A stretch of DNA of 64,000 bases. Source: Silene latifolia (Eukaryota; Streptophyta; Magnoliopsida; Caryophyllales; Caryophyllaceae). Under the pieces are notes generated by a model. That model was not told the origin of the DNA, searched no databases, and saw only the letters and a program-made list of their open reading frames with translations. Location of the stretch: contig NC_133529.1 of assembly GCF_048544455.1 (NCBI RefSeq), positions 60,148,271 through 60,212,270 on the forward strand. The letters are read 5' to 3'. The position numbers and the translations under genes were made by a program. Positions 38,601 through 49,508 of this stretch are shown in pieces (the stretch's first letter is position 1; each line of letters begins with the position of its first letter).

Positions 38601-40444
38601 ATCACACATATTTTTAACATCTTCTGATTCTGAGCTTAGTAGTTTGAATGAAGGTGGTGTAAAAGCTGATGGGGAGTGGTGTGTAAACCTTGGTGATCGA
38701 CGGATTGAGGTTGAAGCTCGCTCTTTTCTCAAAATTCAGCGGTTCAAACAAGTCCTTTTGTGATCGAGAGTCCGAAGGATAGGAGAAGTTGACTTTGGCA
38801 AGTCTGGAGTGGAGTCTTGGAATCGAAAAGGTTAAGCGATTTTGATTTCTTGAACATTACTCTCCATATGTTCGTCTGCAATGTGTAAACCATCCTCGTG
38901 TAACTTTTTCTCAACAACTTGATGTGGTTCTGAACTTTGAAGTTTACATGAAGGGGACTGGTGTGTAAACCTTGGTGATCGACGGAACAAAGTTGAAGCT
39001 TTAGCTGTTTTATCAATATTCAACGGTTCACACAACTCCTCTTGTGACTGGCAGAAACCGATAGTAGATTTCCCTTTCTTGTTAACATTACTTTGAACAT
39101 TAACCGACCGTTTTCCCAAGGCAGTTTCTAATTTTACAACAAGCTGCCCACAACTCATCTTGATTCAAATGACTTGCCATTTAGCTTAGACCATGGATTA
39201 GATTTGATTTGTCATGTTCATCTTCATTAGAAACTGCTTCCTTTTCTTTATCTTTTCAAAGTGTCATCCGTTGGTTGTGATGAAGGACAAAGATGCACCA
39301 AGAGCTTCATCCATTAAAGCTAGATGTTGTAAAAGTTTAGAGTCAGGGTGAACAACTTTGGTTGCTTCCAAAGAATTTGTGAACATTGCATAAGAATCTG
39401 CAAGAATAGTTGCGATTCTCGCGTAACCTTGATAGCATTTATCCGCTTAGTATCGGTCGACCAGCCTTTGAGGAAGCCTTGAGTTCATCACTGGACTCTG
39501 TTTTTCTTTGATTAGAATACTCAGCACCGCTGATGGAACAATGAAACTTATCTCCTTAACTACACCCTTGACAATCCGAGGAAGAACGGCTCTGTTCCAA
39601 ACCCATCTTGCATCTCAATCTTAAGCCTCTCTGAAATTTTAACTTTTGTCCAATTTGCTAGCGTGGGGAAGACACGAGGAACTGAGAAAAACTTGTAGGA
39701 CACCCTATCTAAATAACAAAAGACAAAAACCATGATGGGACCTCCAAACCAATCATTCTTCGAACTTCTCCACGAGTCAACACTTTCAATAAACTGTTTT
39801 ACGGTAAACCCACTCCAGTTTAACATTTGAACAGATGAAACATCCTTAAGACATTTCAGGACTCGAAGACTTGCAAGGGTCCCCTTTACACCCATAAGAA
39901 AAGTAGAAACAACAAATACAATGAAGTTCCTTTTAAATCGCTCCCCGCCCTCCTTTTGCGTGATAAGCGGACTAAGGATGTCCTTAGTCTCCACGTGTGC
40001 CAGTTCTTTATCAAATTGTTTCATCCAACTACTCTTCAATTCAAGAAAATCCTTATCTTTATCATTTAAGGAAGCTATTTGGACTTCATTTCCACTGATT
40101 GGAATACCGGTCGTCAAATGAATATCTTCATCTGTTATATGAAACTGACCTTTCATATAAGAGCAAGACGCAGAATTAAAACGGGTAACAAGCCAATGAC
40201 CAAGAGCACCCGGCACCATATCTGTCTTAAGAGTGAGAAGGCCACCAAATCCCATGTCTTTAATATCAGATACTTGTTTCTCACTTAAACCACTGTTGAT
40301 AAATGACATCAGCATTTTAGGAGACATACGAGTACGTAGAAAACAATGTCCACCACCATCATCATCATTTATCTTCCTTTTAGTGGTTCTCTTACATAGT
40401 TTTGCCTCGCATAATAGCTTGTTCTTTGCTTGTACTCGCACCAT
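35700..40444 (-). CDS. Ulp1-type (C48) cysteine protease gene with two tandem protease domains (MULE cargo)
   Basis: Multi-exon gene on the minus strand; exon ends only partly resolved. Exon 40444-39560 encodes the N-terminal domain usual for MULE Ulp1 proteins (GFGGLLTLKTDMVPGALGHW, ITDEDIHLTTGIPISG). 39158-37959 is a disordered Ser/Pro-rich region with three RRSPRFTHxSP-type repeats. Protease domain 1 (about 37900-37120) has VIHAWCCVLN and FVPIVSEKPFAMCFNF, where the catalytic His is expected but absent, and SDSGIYL, where Ser (37251-37253) replaces Cys. Domain 2 (about 37020-35700) has LLDTEILARVINA, NHWLACVSDL (His, 36199-36207), YILDSLG (Asp, 36151-36153), a likely Gln near 35897 and FDCGVYVMKF (Cys, 35788-35790), so its triad looks complete. 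Ulp1 enzymes process and remove SUMO. It could also be two adjacent genes. Confidence 0.72.
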
Positions 40445-41844
40445 GATTGCTGATCGTTAAATCCATCATTTCTGTATATGTAAAACAAGAGATTAGTGTT
40501 GTAGGAAAGTGTATGGGAATGCCCAAAGTCGTGAACCCGACAACTACTTTCTTTACCTTATATGTAGCTTCCCTAAGATGTGTAACTAGCAGCTCAAAAC
40601 AATGTATATACCTCCAAACAGATAAAACAAGGTAAAAGATAAATAGCCAAGTTTATCTTCTATCTCCATATTATATTGCTTTATCTTGTAGTTGTATATC
40701 TAGCACATTAAGACAATGTATGTAGCTGATCAAATATGTGTGTCTAGCAGTTTAGATAAGTGTATGTAACTGCCAAAAGTCGTGTATCTCTTAACTAAGA
40801 ACAACAGTGTATGTAGCAGTGTCAAGATGTGTAACTAGTGACTCGACAAAGTGTATGTATCTTAAAACAGATCAACAGGGTAAAGGATATCTAGCCAACT
40901 TTGTCTTGAAGGTCTATATCTATCAGATCAAAAACAGTGTATGTAAATGCCCAAAGTCGTGTAACTAGCAGCTCAAAACAGTATATATATCTTGAAAAAA
41001 ATAAACAGAGTAAAGGCTATCTAGCCAAGTTTATCTTAATATTGCGTTATCTTGTGGTTGTGTAGCTAGCACATTCAAACAGTGTATGTAGCTAATTAAA
41101 TATGTGTGTCTAGCAGTTTAGAAAAGTGTATGTAACTGCCAAAAGTCATGTATCTCAGAACTAAGGTAAGTCTATCTAGCTGGCAAAACAGTGTATGTAG
41201 CACCAAGATGTGTAACTAGTGACTTCACAAAGTGTATGTATCTTAAAACAAATCAATAGAGAAAGGTTATCTAGCCAACTTTATCTTATGGGTGTGTATC
41301 TGCCAGATCTAAAACAGTGTATGCAGCTGATTAAAGATGTGTACCTAGTTATTAACTAAAGCGGAACTCGTTAGTAATAGAGAGGGGAGAAAGTGTATCT
41401 AGCTAGGTGAAGGTGTGTGTCTAGCAACATCAACAAAATGTATCTAGTTAAGAGCGGCAGAATACAAAAAGAAAAGTAGGGGGGCAGGGTATCCTAAAAA
41501 ATGTAACAAAATAAAATTGTAACAACAGAAGGAAGTATAACAGATGTAAAAGTCAATGAAACTCATAAGTAAAGAACATTGCATTTGGAAATACATAACA
41601 AGTTCATAGAAAAAGTGAACCATTCCATATTGAAAATAAAGTACAGGGATTACATTAAATTTAATATTATCCAAAATGTTAAACTAAGAAGGTTGATGAA
41701 GACATCGATTATAATTAATAAACAAGTAGATGACTACCTAAAGGGCCACATTAAAACCTAAACATGCAAAACCCTAATTACAAAAAGTGGCAACACATGA
41801 GCTATATATACAACATCAAAGGTAAATCAAGAAAGGATATGTTG
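40445..41844. repeat. Motif cluster 2 (GTGTATSTAGC words), no gene
   Basis: Between 40570 and 41460 at least 25 copies of GTGTATGTAGC, GTGTATCTAGC, GTGTAACTAGC and similar words occur, most spaced 20-45 bases. Blocks are duplicated: 40570-40920 and 40955-41290 carry the same order of phrases (GTGGTTGTGTAGCTAGCACA / GTAGTTGTATATCTAGCACA, CCAAAAGTCRTGTATCTC). 41461-41844 is AT-rich with nothing recognised. Confidence 0.8.
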
Positions 41845-42434
41845 TCACGAGTGACTAGTAAGTCCGCAAAGAATGCCAATGGCTCTATCTCGTTCCTCAC
41901 TAGAAGCAGCTAAAGCATGCAACGACTCATTCACTTTGGCGCGTGCAACATCATCAAGAACAGGTAAGATGAGTACTACGAGATGGATTTTTTGCTTTTG
42001 AAAATGCACTAAGAATTTGGCAATCATATCCTCCGTTAAGAAACATTTGCATGTTTGGAAGACTATTCTAGGACCCCTACGAATAATAATGCGAACACCA
42101 TTCACATCATTTATGTCTACAGTAAGCCAATAAGCCATGCTAACACCAGGTGCACTTGGGTGTATCAGAAACAGTTGAGCCCAATTTTGACATACGAGCG
42201 CCATATGTGCTTTATCTTCATGAAGATCAATTTTAGAGAAGATTTTATGCATAAGATCTTGATTATTAAACACAGAATCATATGCTTGATAGTGACGGCC
42301 AGTCACTATAACGTCCTTAACGGAGAAAAACAGAAACCCATAGCTGATTGTTTCTCACTGACATAAAGGGCACGAAACGACTGTTGATCCTCATCAAGAA
42401 GATTGACAACACAACCATTGCACCAAGTTGCCAT
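41845..42434 (-). pseudogene. F-box-like protein gene (MULE cargo), one frameshift
   Basis: Starts MATWCNGCVVNLLDEDQQSF at 42434. After a one-base shift near 42340 it continues YGFLFFSVKDVIVTGRHY and then an F-box-like segment, DLMHKIFSKIDLHEDKAHMA / LVCQNWAQLF (about 42255-42165). The rest (to GILCGLTSHS) is not recognised. F-box proteins supply substrate recognition to SCF ubiquitin ligases. It lies between motif clusters 2 and 3, inside the MULE. A GC-rich tandem stretch at 43290-43365 may hold a 5' exon (MTALRLLCDGDD). An acceptor-like ATCCAAG precedes the ATG. Confidence 0.55.
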
Positions 42435-42532
42435 ACTTGGATATGAAACAACTGAAAATAGAACTATTAGTGACACAAAAAATTACGAAAATGTGTGTAA
42501 GCGACGAATATAAAAAATGGACTAAAAAGTGT

Positions 42533-43062
42533 ATATAGCCACCTAAATGTGTGTTTCTAGAAGCATTTCAAACTGTATCTAGCAACCCAAACAAAAGTTA
42601 ACAGGGGTGTATCTAGCTTGAGAATTGAGTGTATATACCTATGTGAAGGATTGTATCTAGGGTGAGCAAATAAATTGCGGGGTTTGTATATAGACGACGC
42701 TTTTGGTTTTGGTTCATTGAGTCAAAGGTAAATTACATTGTCCATGGTGGCCAATATTTTCTCACAAATGATGGGAATACAAAAAACAAATGAAAAAGAA
42801 AAGTAAGGCAAAAATCAACATTGTAAACAATGTCTAACAATGACAAAGTAAAGTGTATATAGCCATTTGAAGGTGTGTTTCTAAAAGCATTTCAAACCGT
42901 ATCTACGTACCCCAAGACAAAAATACGAGAGAATGAGATGAAATCTAAGGAAATATACAAGTTAATAGGGTGTATCTAGCATAACGAATGAGTGTATACG
43001 ACAACATAAAGGATTCTATGTAGCTTGACAAGATAAACTCAGGCTTTCACTACCTAGGTTCC
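42533..43062 (+). repeat. Motif cluster 3: subterminal direct repeat, copies 2 and 3
   Basis: 42533-42690 and 42850-43062 are similar to each other (GTGTATATAGCCA…, GTGTGTTTCTA.AAGCATTTC, AAAC.GTATCTA) and to the transposase intron block 11478-11690. All three copies have the same orientation, unlike the terminal inverted repeats. Confidence 0.75.
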
Positions 43063-43284
43063 GCATAATCGATTTCGAAAAATAATCGGAACTAAAATTG
43101 TATCAACAAATGCACAGCAATAAAGGATTGAACAGTTGTACCAACTAATAGCTTGTGAAAATGAAAATTTAACATTATTATAATAATGAAAAAGGGAAAA
43201 ATAATCACAACTGCAGTTGAACAATGAAAATCGGGAAAAATTAGGGTTGCAAAAGGGGGAAACATACAGTAAGGATCGAAGAAA

Positions 43285-43370
43285 GATATGTCGTCACCGT
43301 CGCAGAGCAGACGTAGAGCCGTCACCGTCGCAGAGAAGACGAAGATCCGTCGCCGTCGTCGTTAGTTATG
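43285..43370. repeat. GC-rich short tandem repeat near the right MULE end
   Basis: Two and a half units of the form CGTCACCGTCGCAGAGMAGACG. It contrasts with the AT-rich surroundings and resembles the GC-rich leader of the relative at about 4980-5140. Confidence 0.7.
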
Positions 43371-43452
43371 AGAGAGAGTGAGAGTGAGTTTTAGTGGGAG
43401 AAAGGAAAATGACGGGAGTGTCTAAATCTGATTGAGTAAGGGGTTGGGATTT

Positions 43453-43487
43453 TTAGTTCGCACCGAACTTTAGGTTCGCACAGGATC

Positions 43488-43488
<1 letters not shown>
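43453..43488 (-). repeat. Right terminal inverted repeat of the MULE
   Basis: AGTTCGCACCGAACTTTAGG followed by TTCGCACAGGATCC; reverse complement of the left end with a few differences. Followed by (TA)n. Confidence 0.8.

Positions 43489-43555
<67 letters not shown>
43489..43555. repeat. (TA)n microsatellite
   Basis: About 30 TA units directly against the right MULE border, mirroring 10531-10607 on the left. Confidence 0.95.
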
Positions 43556-43561
<6 letters not shown>

Positions 43562-44610
43562 ATCCATTTATCTGTTTTAAATAAAAAGATACTAGTTATT
43601 AAATAAATCTGTTTTTAAGACTTTAGATATAAGGGTTTGGTATTCGAGATTCATATCTACAAATCTTCCTAAGTAGTGTAAAAATAAATTATGCATAATT
43701 GTGATGTATGTGGCTTGAGACAAATTTTAAAAGAGGTCGTTTACCACTATTCTCCCTCGTTCACTATGATAGTATGATATAATTCGGGTGAATGAAAGGG
43801 GGTAATAAACTACGAGACCTTACATAATAATGTGAGTGTATACTTTATTTCTCCAAGTATATATTTATAATAAAAGAGCTGCTAATCCAAATGCACTTAA
43901 GAAATGTCAAGAGGGTTGTAATTCCAAATTCTATTTTGCCTCCCAATACCTATTGTTTAATATTTCACTTTAGAAATGAGAGGCATTGAAATTTAAACCC
44001 GTGACTTTTGGGTCACATGACTCTAATACCATGTCGAGAAATCATGTCAACTAAAAGTTTAAACTAATGGTTGAAGTTACAAGATCGATTTTATACTCTA
44101 ACAAGAGGAGAATGGTGTAATTTCATTCGAACACGTTACTCTACCCTGTGTTTGGATGGATATTGAACCCGAAATCGACAAGTAGCTGATTTTGTAGCTT
44201 TCAACTTTGTGTCCACTTCTAACTTTTGAATTACTATCTACTTTCTCCAAGTCTATGTTGTTTTGTACGAGTATGTATAGAGGAAAGTCACTACTTCTCT
44301 ACTTGAAGTAACGACTTTGCTCCTGATTTAACGTGGATCCATTCTCTAATAATCGTTTCAACACAACCCTCATTTGCAAATTTTTTTTTGGGGTTGAGCA
44401 ATAGTATAGCAAATCATTCAAATATACACATGCGACTCAGTTTTTATGCTTGATTTAGATTAACCGAATAAATTATACTCTCATAGAACGAGTAGCTCAA
44501 GCGTTTGAACCTTTGACGTTACAAAATTAACCTTAAGCTAAACAATACTTCGACATCGTACGAATGTTAAAATTTACACAAACTCTTGATTAATATGGAC
44601 ATATCCGTCT
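43556..44610. other. Intergenic DNA, possible Copia relic
   Basis: No gene. On the minus strand around 44035-43975, ATGGTATTAGAGTCATGTGA and CCCAAAAGTCACGGG resemble the primer-binding site and leader of plant Copia elements (TGGTATCAGAGC…). No LTR pair was found, so this is a weak relic call. The rest is unassigned. Confidence 0.3.
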
Positions 44611-44638
44611 TAAATAATAAAACAAGTCATATAGATGA

Positions 44639-47585
44639 ATGTCATCCAGGGATAATATGGAGACAAGGGACAGGAATGCCTTTAGAAATGTTCTCAAACA
44701 TCTGAAAGCCCGAGTTACACAAGATGAAACGGATCGCTTAGCCAGGCTTTTCACGGCTAAAGAGGTACGTAGTGTTGTTTTTCAAATGGGGCCTCTCAAA
44801 GCCCCGGGGCCAGATGGAATTCCAACAATTTTCTATCATAAATGTTGGTCTACGATCAAAGGGGATTTTACAAAAGCGGTGTTATCCATCTTAAATTCGG
44901 GTAGGGTCCTACGAGAGATTAATAGAACTTTCATCACACTCATTCCAAAGACGGAAAATCTAGAAGGGGTTTCGGATTACCGTCCTATAAGTTTATGCAA
45001 TGTGTTAATGCGGGTTGTAACAAAATGCATAGCTAATCGAATGTCCAAGGTAATGGGTTCTCTGGTGAGTGAAACTCAAAATGCTTTCTTACTAGGGCGG
45101 AATATTAGTGATAATATCTTACTGGCGCATGAAGCAATTCACAATATAGCTAAGTATAAAAAAGGGAGATATGGATGTTGTGCGTTTAAAGCTGATATGA
45201 GTAAGGCTTATGATAGGATTAGGTGGGATTTTCTTGAGGCGGTTCTTGTTAAATTTGGCTTCCCACATAAGTTGGTAATTCTCATCATGAGTTGTGTTAC
45301 TTCAGTTAGCTATGAGATCCTTTTCAATAGGGTGCCCCTACCCCAGTTCAAGCCACAATGTGGGCTACGACAAGGCGACCCTTTGTCACCATACCTCTTT
45401 ATTCTTTGCATGGAGGTGCTTTCTAGGAATATTGAACATGCACAAGAATTGAGGCTGATTCATGGGATTCAATTGTGTAGGGGAGTTAGACAGCTCACTC
45501 ATCTCTTCTTTGCGGATGACTCGGTTTTCTTTTTTCATGATAAAGGGGAAACGGCTAAGCAACTTATGGAACTCCTTATGGAGTACTGTGAAGCCTCGGG
45601 GAAAAGGCTAAATTGGGAGAAGTCAGGAATTGTCTTTAGTCCTAATACCTGGCTAAAGTGTGACAGACTATGAGAGCGTTGAATATTAAAAAGAATAAAG
45701 GTATTGGTAAATACCTCGGTATCCCGGCGGAATTTGAAGAGTCAAAGCAAGACATTTTTAAAGCACTTATAGAGCATGTCACAAAAAGAATCTCGTCATG
45801 GAATGGAATTTTTCTATCACCGGCAGAAGGGCTTACCCTAATCTCATCGGTTCTCTCCAATCTCTCAAATTACTTTCTATCGGTTTTCAAAATACCGGTA
45901 AGTGTGGCTAAAAAGATTAATTCTCTTTTGGCACAATTTTTGTGGATGGGATGTAGATTAGGAAAAAATGTTCCCTGGTGTAGTAAAAAATTTCTAAGCT
46001 TACCAAAGAGTGCGGGAGGATTAGGAATTTGAAATGTTGAGTGTCTTAATCAAGCTTTACTGGCAAAGCATGGGTGGAGATTAGTTTCGGGGGAATCATC
46101 ACTTTTCTGTAAGATTTTTAGAAAAAAGGTGTTTGGACGGAGGGAATGTTTTTATGGATGGAATGAAACCAATTAAGGACACAGGCACATCGTGGGGTGT
46201 TCGAAGCATTCTTTATGGGCTTGAGGTAGTTATGGAGAACACGGAGTGGAAATCGGGGTCTGAGTCAAACTTGAATGTTTAGATTTCTAAATGGGTGGGG
46301 GTCGATGCCCCGAACCAAGGGACCTTTTCTTGGACATTGAAAATGTTCAGTTGGCAAATTTACAAGTACGTCAACTGTTGCAGGAAGGGCATAAGTGGAA
46401 TGAGCCTTTTGTGCGATCTTTGTTTACAGATGATATGCGACACGGATCCTTGCCATTCTTTTATGTGACTTAAGGACGAAGGATGAGATTTTCTAGCCAC
46501 TCACAAAGGATGGGGTATACACAGTTAAGAGTGGTTACGGATTGATTTTTGGAGGCTTTATGGAAAGGAGAGGCTCATACAAGGATAAAAACAGGATTGG
46601 GGACAGGGGTAGAGAGTTTTGCAAGAAAAAATTGTGGCACCTACTGGTTCCAAGAATATGGAAAATTCTCGTATGGAAGATCCTTACCAACACATTACCC
46701 ATTGGAGTGGAGTTCGAAAAGCGCAAACTGGCGATAGATTCTTTTTGCTGCATGTGTGGTGAAGATCGTAGAAAAGTTGAATCGGCAGAACATTTGTTCA
46801 GAGACTGCGAGATATCAAGCAGGATTTGGGCAGGATCGGAGCTTGGAATTAGAGTCGAGAATGCAGGGACAATAAATATCACGGATTGGATTATTGACTG
46901 GATCCGATATCTTTATAGTAGAAAAGAAGGGGAAAGGAGTGTGATCATTTTTGTGGCGATCTTGTGGGGTCTATGGAATATAAGAAATAATATAATCTTT
47001 AAAGGTATGACAACGAATCCGCAGATTCTCGCTAATTGTTTATACAAGTCTGTTAATGAAAATGTACGGATCTTGAGCGATCATGTCGAAGGAAAAGATA
47101 TGCATTGGATTATAAGAGAGGGACATGAGGAATTGTCTACATCTATACTAGCGGAGATACGAGAGGGGAATCCGGTAAGAGTCATAAGCACACAAGGGAA
47201 ATGCGAGGTGGTACGGGTTAAGGTGGATGCTAGCTGGGGGCAGAATTATGAGGCGGCCGTAGGCTGGGTGGCATATGACTGCACAGGTAAGGAGATTATA
47301 CGTAGACAGATAAAAGCAAGAGCTGAATCGGCACTGCAAGCGGAAGCGTTGGGTGTACGAGAAGTACTTATATGGGCTCATAACAGTGGAATTCTTCATC
47401 TTGATATTTCTTCGGCCTGCTTGCAGCTTATCAATCAAATTGCGGGAGTGGAGAAGGAAAATCATTTGATCAAATATCTTTTGGAGAATCTACGAGAGCT
47501 CTATGCGTCGTATCATTGTCTGTGTTTTAATTTTATCCCGAGGCATCTTAATACTGTAGCACGTTGTCCAAAAAAAAAAAAAAAA
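44639..47585 (+). mobile_element. 5'-truncated L1-type LINE (ORF2: RT, zinc knuckle, RNase H)
   Basis: 44639-45673 holds the reverse transcriptase: APGPDGIP, FITLIPK, YRPISLCN, KADMSKAYDRI, GLRQGDPLSPYLF and the catalytic FADD (about 45512). A frameshift near 45660 moves the frame to 45670-46032 (GKYLGIP, SWNG..LSPAEG, FLWMG). 46033-46540 is degraded, and 46542-47597 carries the zf-RVT segment (CCMCGEDRRKVESAEHLFRD) and a plant-type RNase H (VDASWGQ, AEALGVREVLIWA, FIPRHLNTVA). The endonuclease and ORF1 are absent. It ends in (A)16 at 47570-47585, which cuts the RNase H domain just before its usual end. No target duplication recognised. Dead copy. Confidence 0.85.
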
Positions 47586-47830
47586 CTCCTAAATTAAACT
47601 GCAGCTTGTATGATATGACCTTTTCCATATGGAGAAATTTATTAACATTGATTGTGTCAAAACTGTAAACTATAGAAAGCATTGCTATCAGTTTTACTAT
47701 ATGTGCTAGTATGCTGTCATTATCAAATGTATTAGAGAAGAACTGTTCAATGTAAATTGCATATGTTTATTACCTCTTAACACTAGATGATCATGTAACA
47801 ACTTCGTATGACCTCTTCAAGATCACAATT
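47586..47830 (+). other. Upstream region of the F-box gene
   Basis: AT-rich, between the LINE poly(A) and the F-box start codon. No clear TATA box; nothing else recognised. Confidence 0.4.
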
Positions 47831-48988
47831 ATGATGGAGGAACCAACATCTGGTGAGAAAGTTGCAGGTAGCGAAGATTTAACAGCAGAAATATTCATCC
47901 GTTTGCCTGCAAATTCTCTCGCTCTATGTAAATGGGTGTCGAAACAATGGCTTTCTTTAATTACCAGTCCTACATTCATCAAAAAACACACCCTTACTTA
48001 TCCGCCATTATTATCTGGCCTCTTCTTAATCCCTAGACAACCCGGCCAATCTCATAAAATTCATTCCCTTTCACTTAATCAAACAAAACCCAGTTTTCCA
48101 TTTGTCGACTTCCTCAATTATCGAGGGTTAGAAATTATACATGCCTGCAAAGGACTGCTTATCTGTTATTCTCAATCTGAGATGACACATTACGTGTGCA
48201 ATCCAACAACCCGCCAGCTCAGACAGCTTCATAGCTGCCCGTATCTGAGAAATGATGAATTTGCGCTTAATTTAGTGTTTGACCCCCTGAGATCACCTAA
48301 TTACAAGGTTGTCTGCCTGCAAAAGGTAGATGGGCAGGAGTCAAACTACAAGATAGCCATATATTCGTCTGAGACGGGTGTATGGAGTCTCTCTGAAGAG
48401 CCTTTTTTCGTCCCTGATGATGTGGAGTTCAAGGACGGTGTCTCCTGCAATAATGCAATTCACTGGCTGAAGAACACTGTCAGCGGACTGTACCTTGACT
48501 TGAATAATACAGAGATGCTACAAGAAATGCCAGAGCTTCCTAGAAGGGATGAAGTGGAAGTATCACAGTATAAATTTAAGTACTTTGGTAAATCCAAAGA
48601 CTACTTGTTCTATATAATTTCGCGCCCTCTTCTAAACTATTACGAGATATACCAGATGAAGGAAGATTACTCGGGATGGGATCTGAAATCAAGGCTTAAT
48701 CTCAATGTATTAGTCACAAAATATCCTTCTATAGCACGGCATTTTGGGTTTCATCCTTTATTTTCTGAATATGAGTGTGATGTCTTGAGTGTTGTTCATT
48801 CTGGGGACGAGGACGAGGACGAAGATTTGGAAGTTGTGCTATCAATACCGGGGGAAGTTGTAACTTTTAATCTCAAGAAGAAAACCTCAACAGAGATGCA
48901 TGATCCGGTGTTCCGTCCCTCTGATGTAACTATTTGGTATAAAACCCATTCAGTGTATGAATATTTTGAGACATTGTCTCTTGTTTAA
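47831..48988 (+). CDS. F-box protein with F-box-associated (interaction) domain
   Basis: Single-exon gene of 385 residues. The F-box is at residues 15-50 (EDLTAEIFIRLPANSLALCK, WVSKQWLSLITSPTF). The rest is the typical plant F-box-associated region: SGLFLIPRQ, ACKGLLICYS, CNPTTRQLRQLH, VFDPLRSPNYKVVCL, IYSSETGVWSL, NNAIHWL, and a C-terminal VLSIPGEVVTFNL. A short acidic run (DEDEDEDLE) is at residues 330-338. F-box proteins of this type pair with SKP1/Cullin1 and choose targets for ubiquitination; the target is not known. The second ATG (47834) is equally possible as start. It looks intact. Confidence 0.88.
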   Translation: MMEEPTSGEKVAGSEDLTAEIFIRLPANSLALCKWVSKQWLSLITSPTFIKKHTLTYPPLLSGLFLIPRQPGQSHKIHSLSLNQTKPSFPFVDFLNYRGLEIIHACKGLLICYSQSEMTHYVCNPTTRQLRQLHSCPYLRNDEFALNLVFDPLRSPNYKVVCLQKVDGQESNYKIAIYSSETGVWSLSEEPFFVPDDVEFKDGVSCNNAIHWLKNTVSGLYLDLNNTEMLQEMPELPRRDEVEVSQYKFKYFGKSKDYLFYIISRPLLNYYEIYQMKEDYSGWDLKSRLNLNVLVTKYPSIARHFGFHPLFSEYECDVLSVVHSGDEDEDEDLEVVLSIPGEVVTFNLKKKTSTEMHDPVFRPSDVTIWYKTHSVYEYFETLSLV

Positions 48989-49508
48989 TGTAGATTACAG
49001 GAAAGGTTCCTTGATAAAACAGTTGTTGATTGAAGTTTGCTATTGTAAATATATTTGTCCACTGAACTTAACATATTTGTGAATTGTGATGTTTAAGCCT
49101 CTGACCGACTTTGATCAGTTCTTTTAGATGGAAGTTACTTGGCGTTGTACAGTTCAAAGACTCATTCTTTTCCTGATGTTTGCGGTCACAGCCAAAATTG
49201 TGTGCCCCTTATTCTATGTTACGCCCGACTTCATATAACCTCGCTTACCCGCGTCTAAACTTGATTCTCAGACATGGATATGATAAGCCAAAAACATTTG
49301 GAGTTTTGGACTCCGAATTATGTTGGATATTTCTAACAAGTTTACTTACCATGGATTAATGTTAGAGTTTGTTGACTTTGATATTTTCATATGCCTGAGA
49401 GGATGTCACATTGTCACGTTGAACTTTCTCTGAGAAAACATCTCCTCCATTTCTCATTCTTGTGTAACAAACACATTCATCCAGACAAAAACGAATTTAA
49501 AGCTAACA
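48989..49508. other. Spacer between the two F-box-type genes
   Basis: No coding signal. It probably holds the terminator of the first and the promoter of the second gene; no motif is clear enough to mark. Confidence 0.5.

Larger units (their letters stand above)
10608..43488 (+). mobile_element. Giant cargo-bearing Mutator-like element (FAR1-type transposase, Ulp1, XS, F-box)
   Basis: The left end (GGGTCGGGGTCAGGTACGAA…) and the reverse complement of the right end (GGATCCTGTGCGAAC…) share CGAAC.TAAAGTTCGGTGCGAAC, and both borders abut (TA)n. Inside are a MULE transposase (+), an XS-domain gene (+), a Ulp1-type gene (-) and an F-box-like gene (-). They are embedded in non-coding DNA with dozens of GTGTATCTAGC/GTGTATGTAGC words. 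Two LTR elements are nested inside; without them the MULE is about 15.0 kb. Plant MULEs with Ulp1-like genes are known (Kaonashi group). The target duplication cannot be read because it would consist of TA repeats. Confidence 0.8.

Noticed and set aside
43556-44610. Full Copia element on the minus strand
   Set aside because: Only a primer-binding-site-like phrase is seen; no LTR pair or coding motif.
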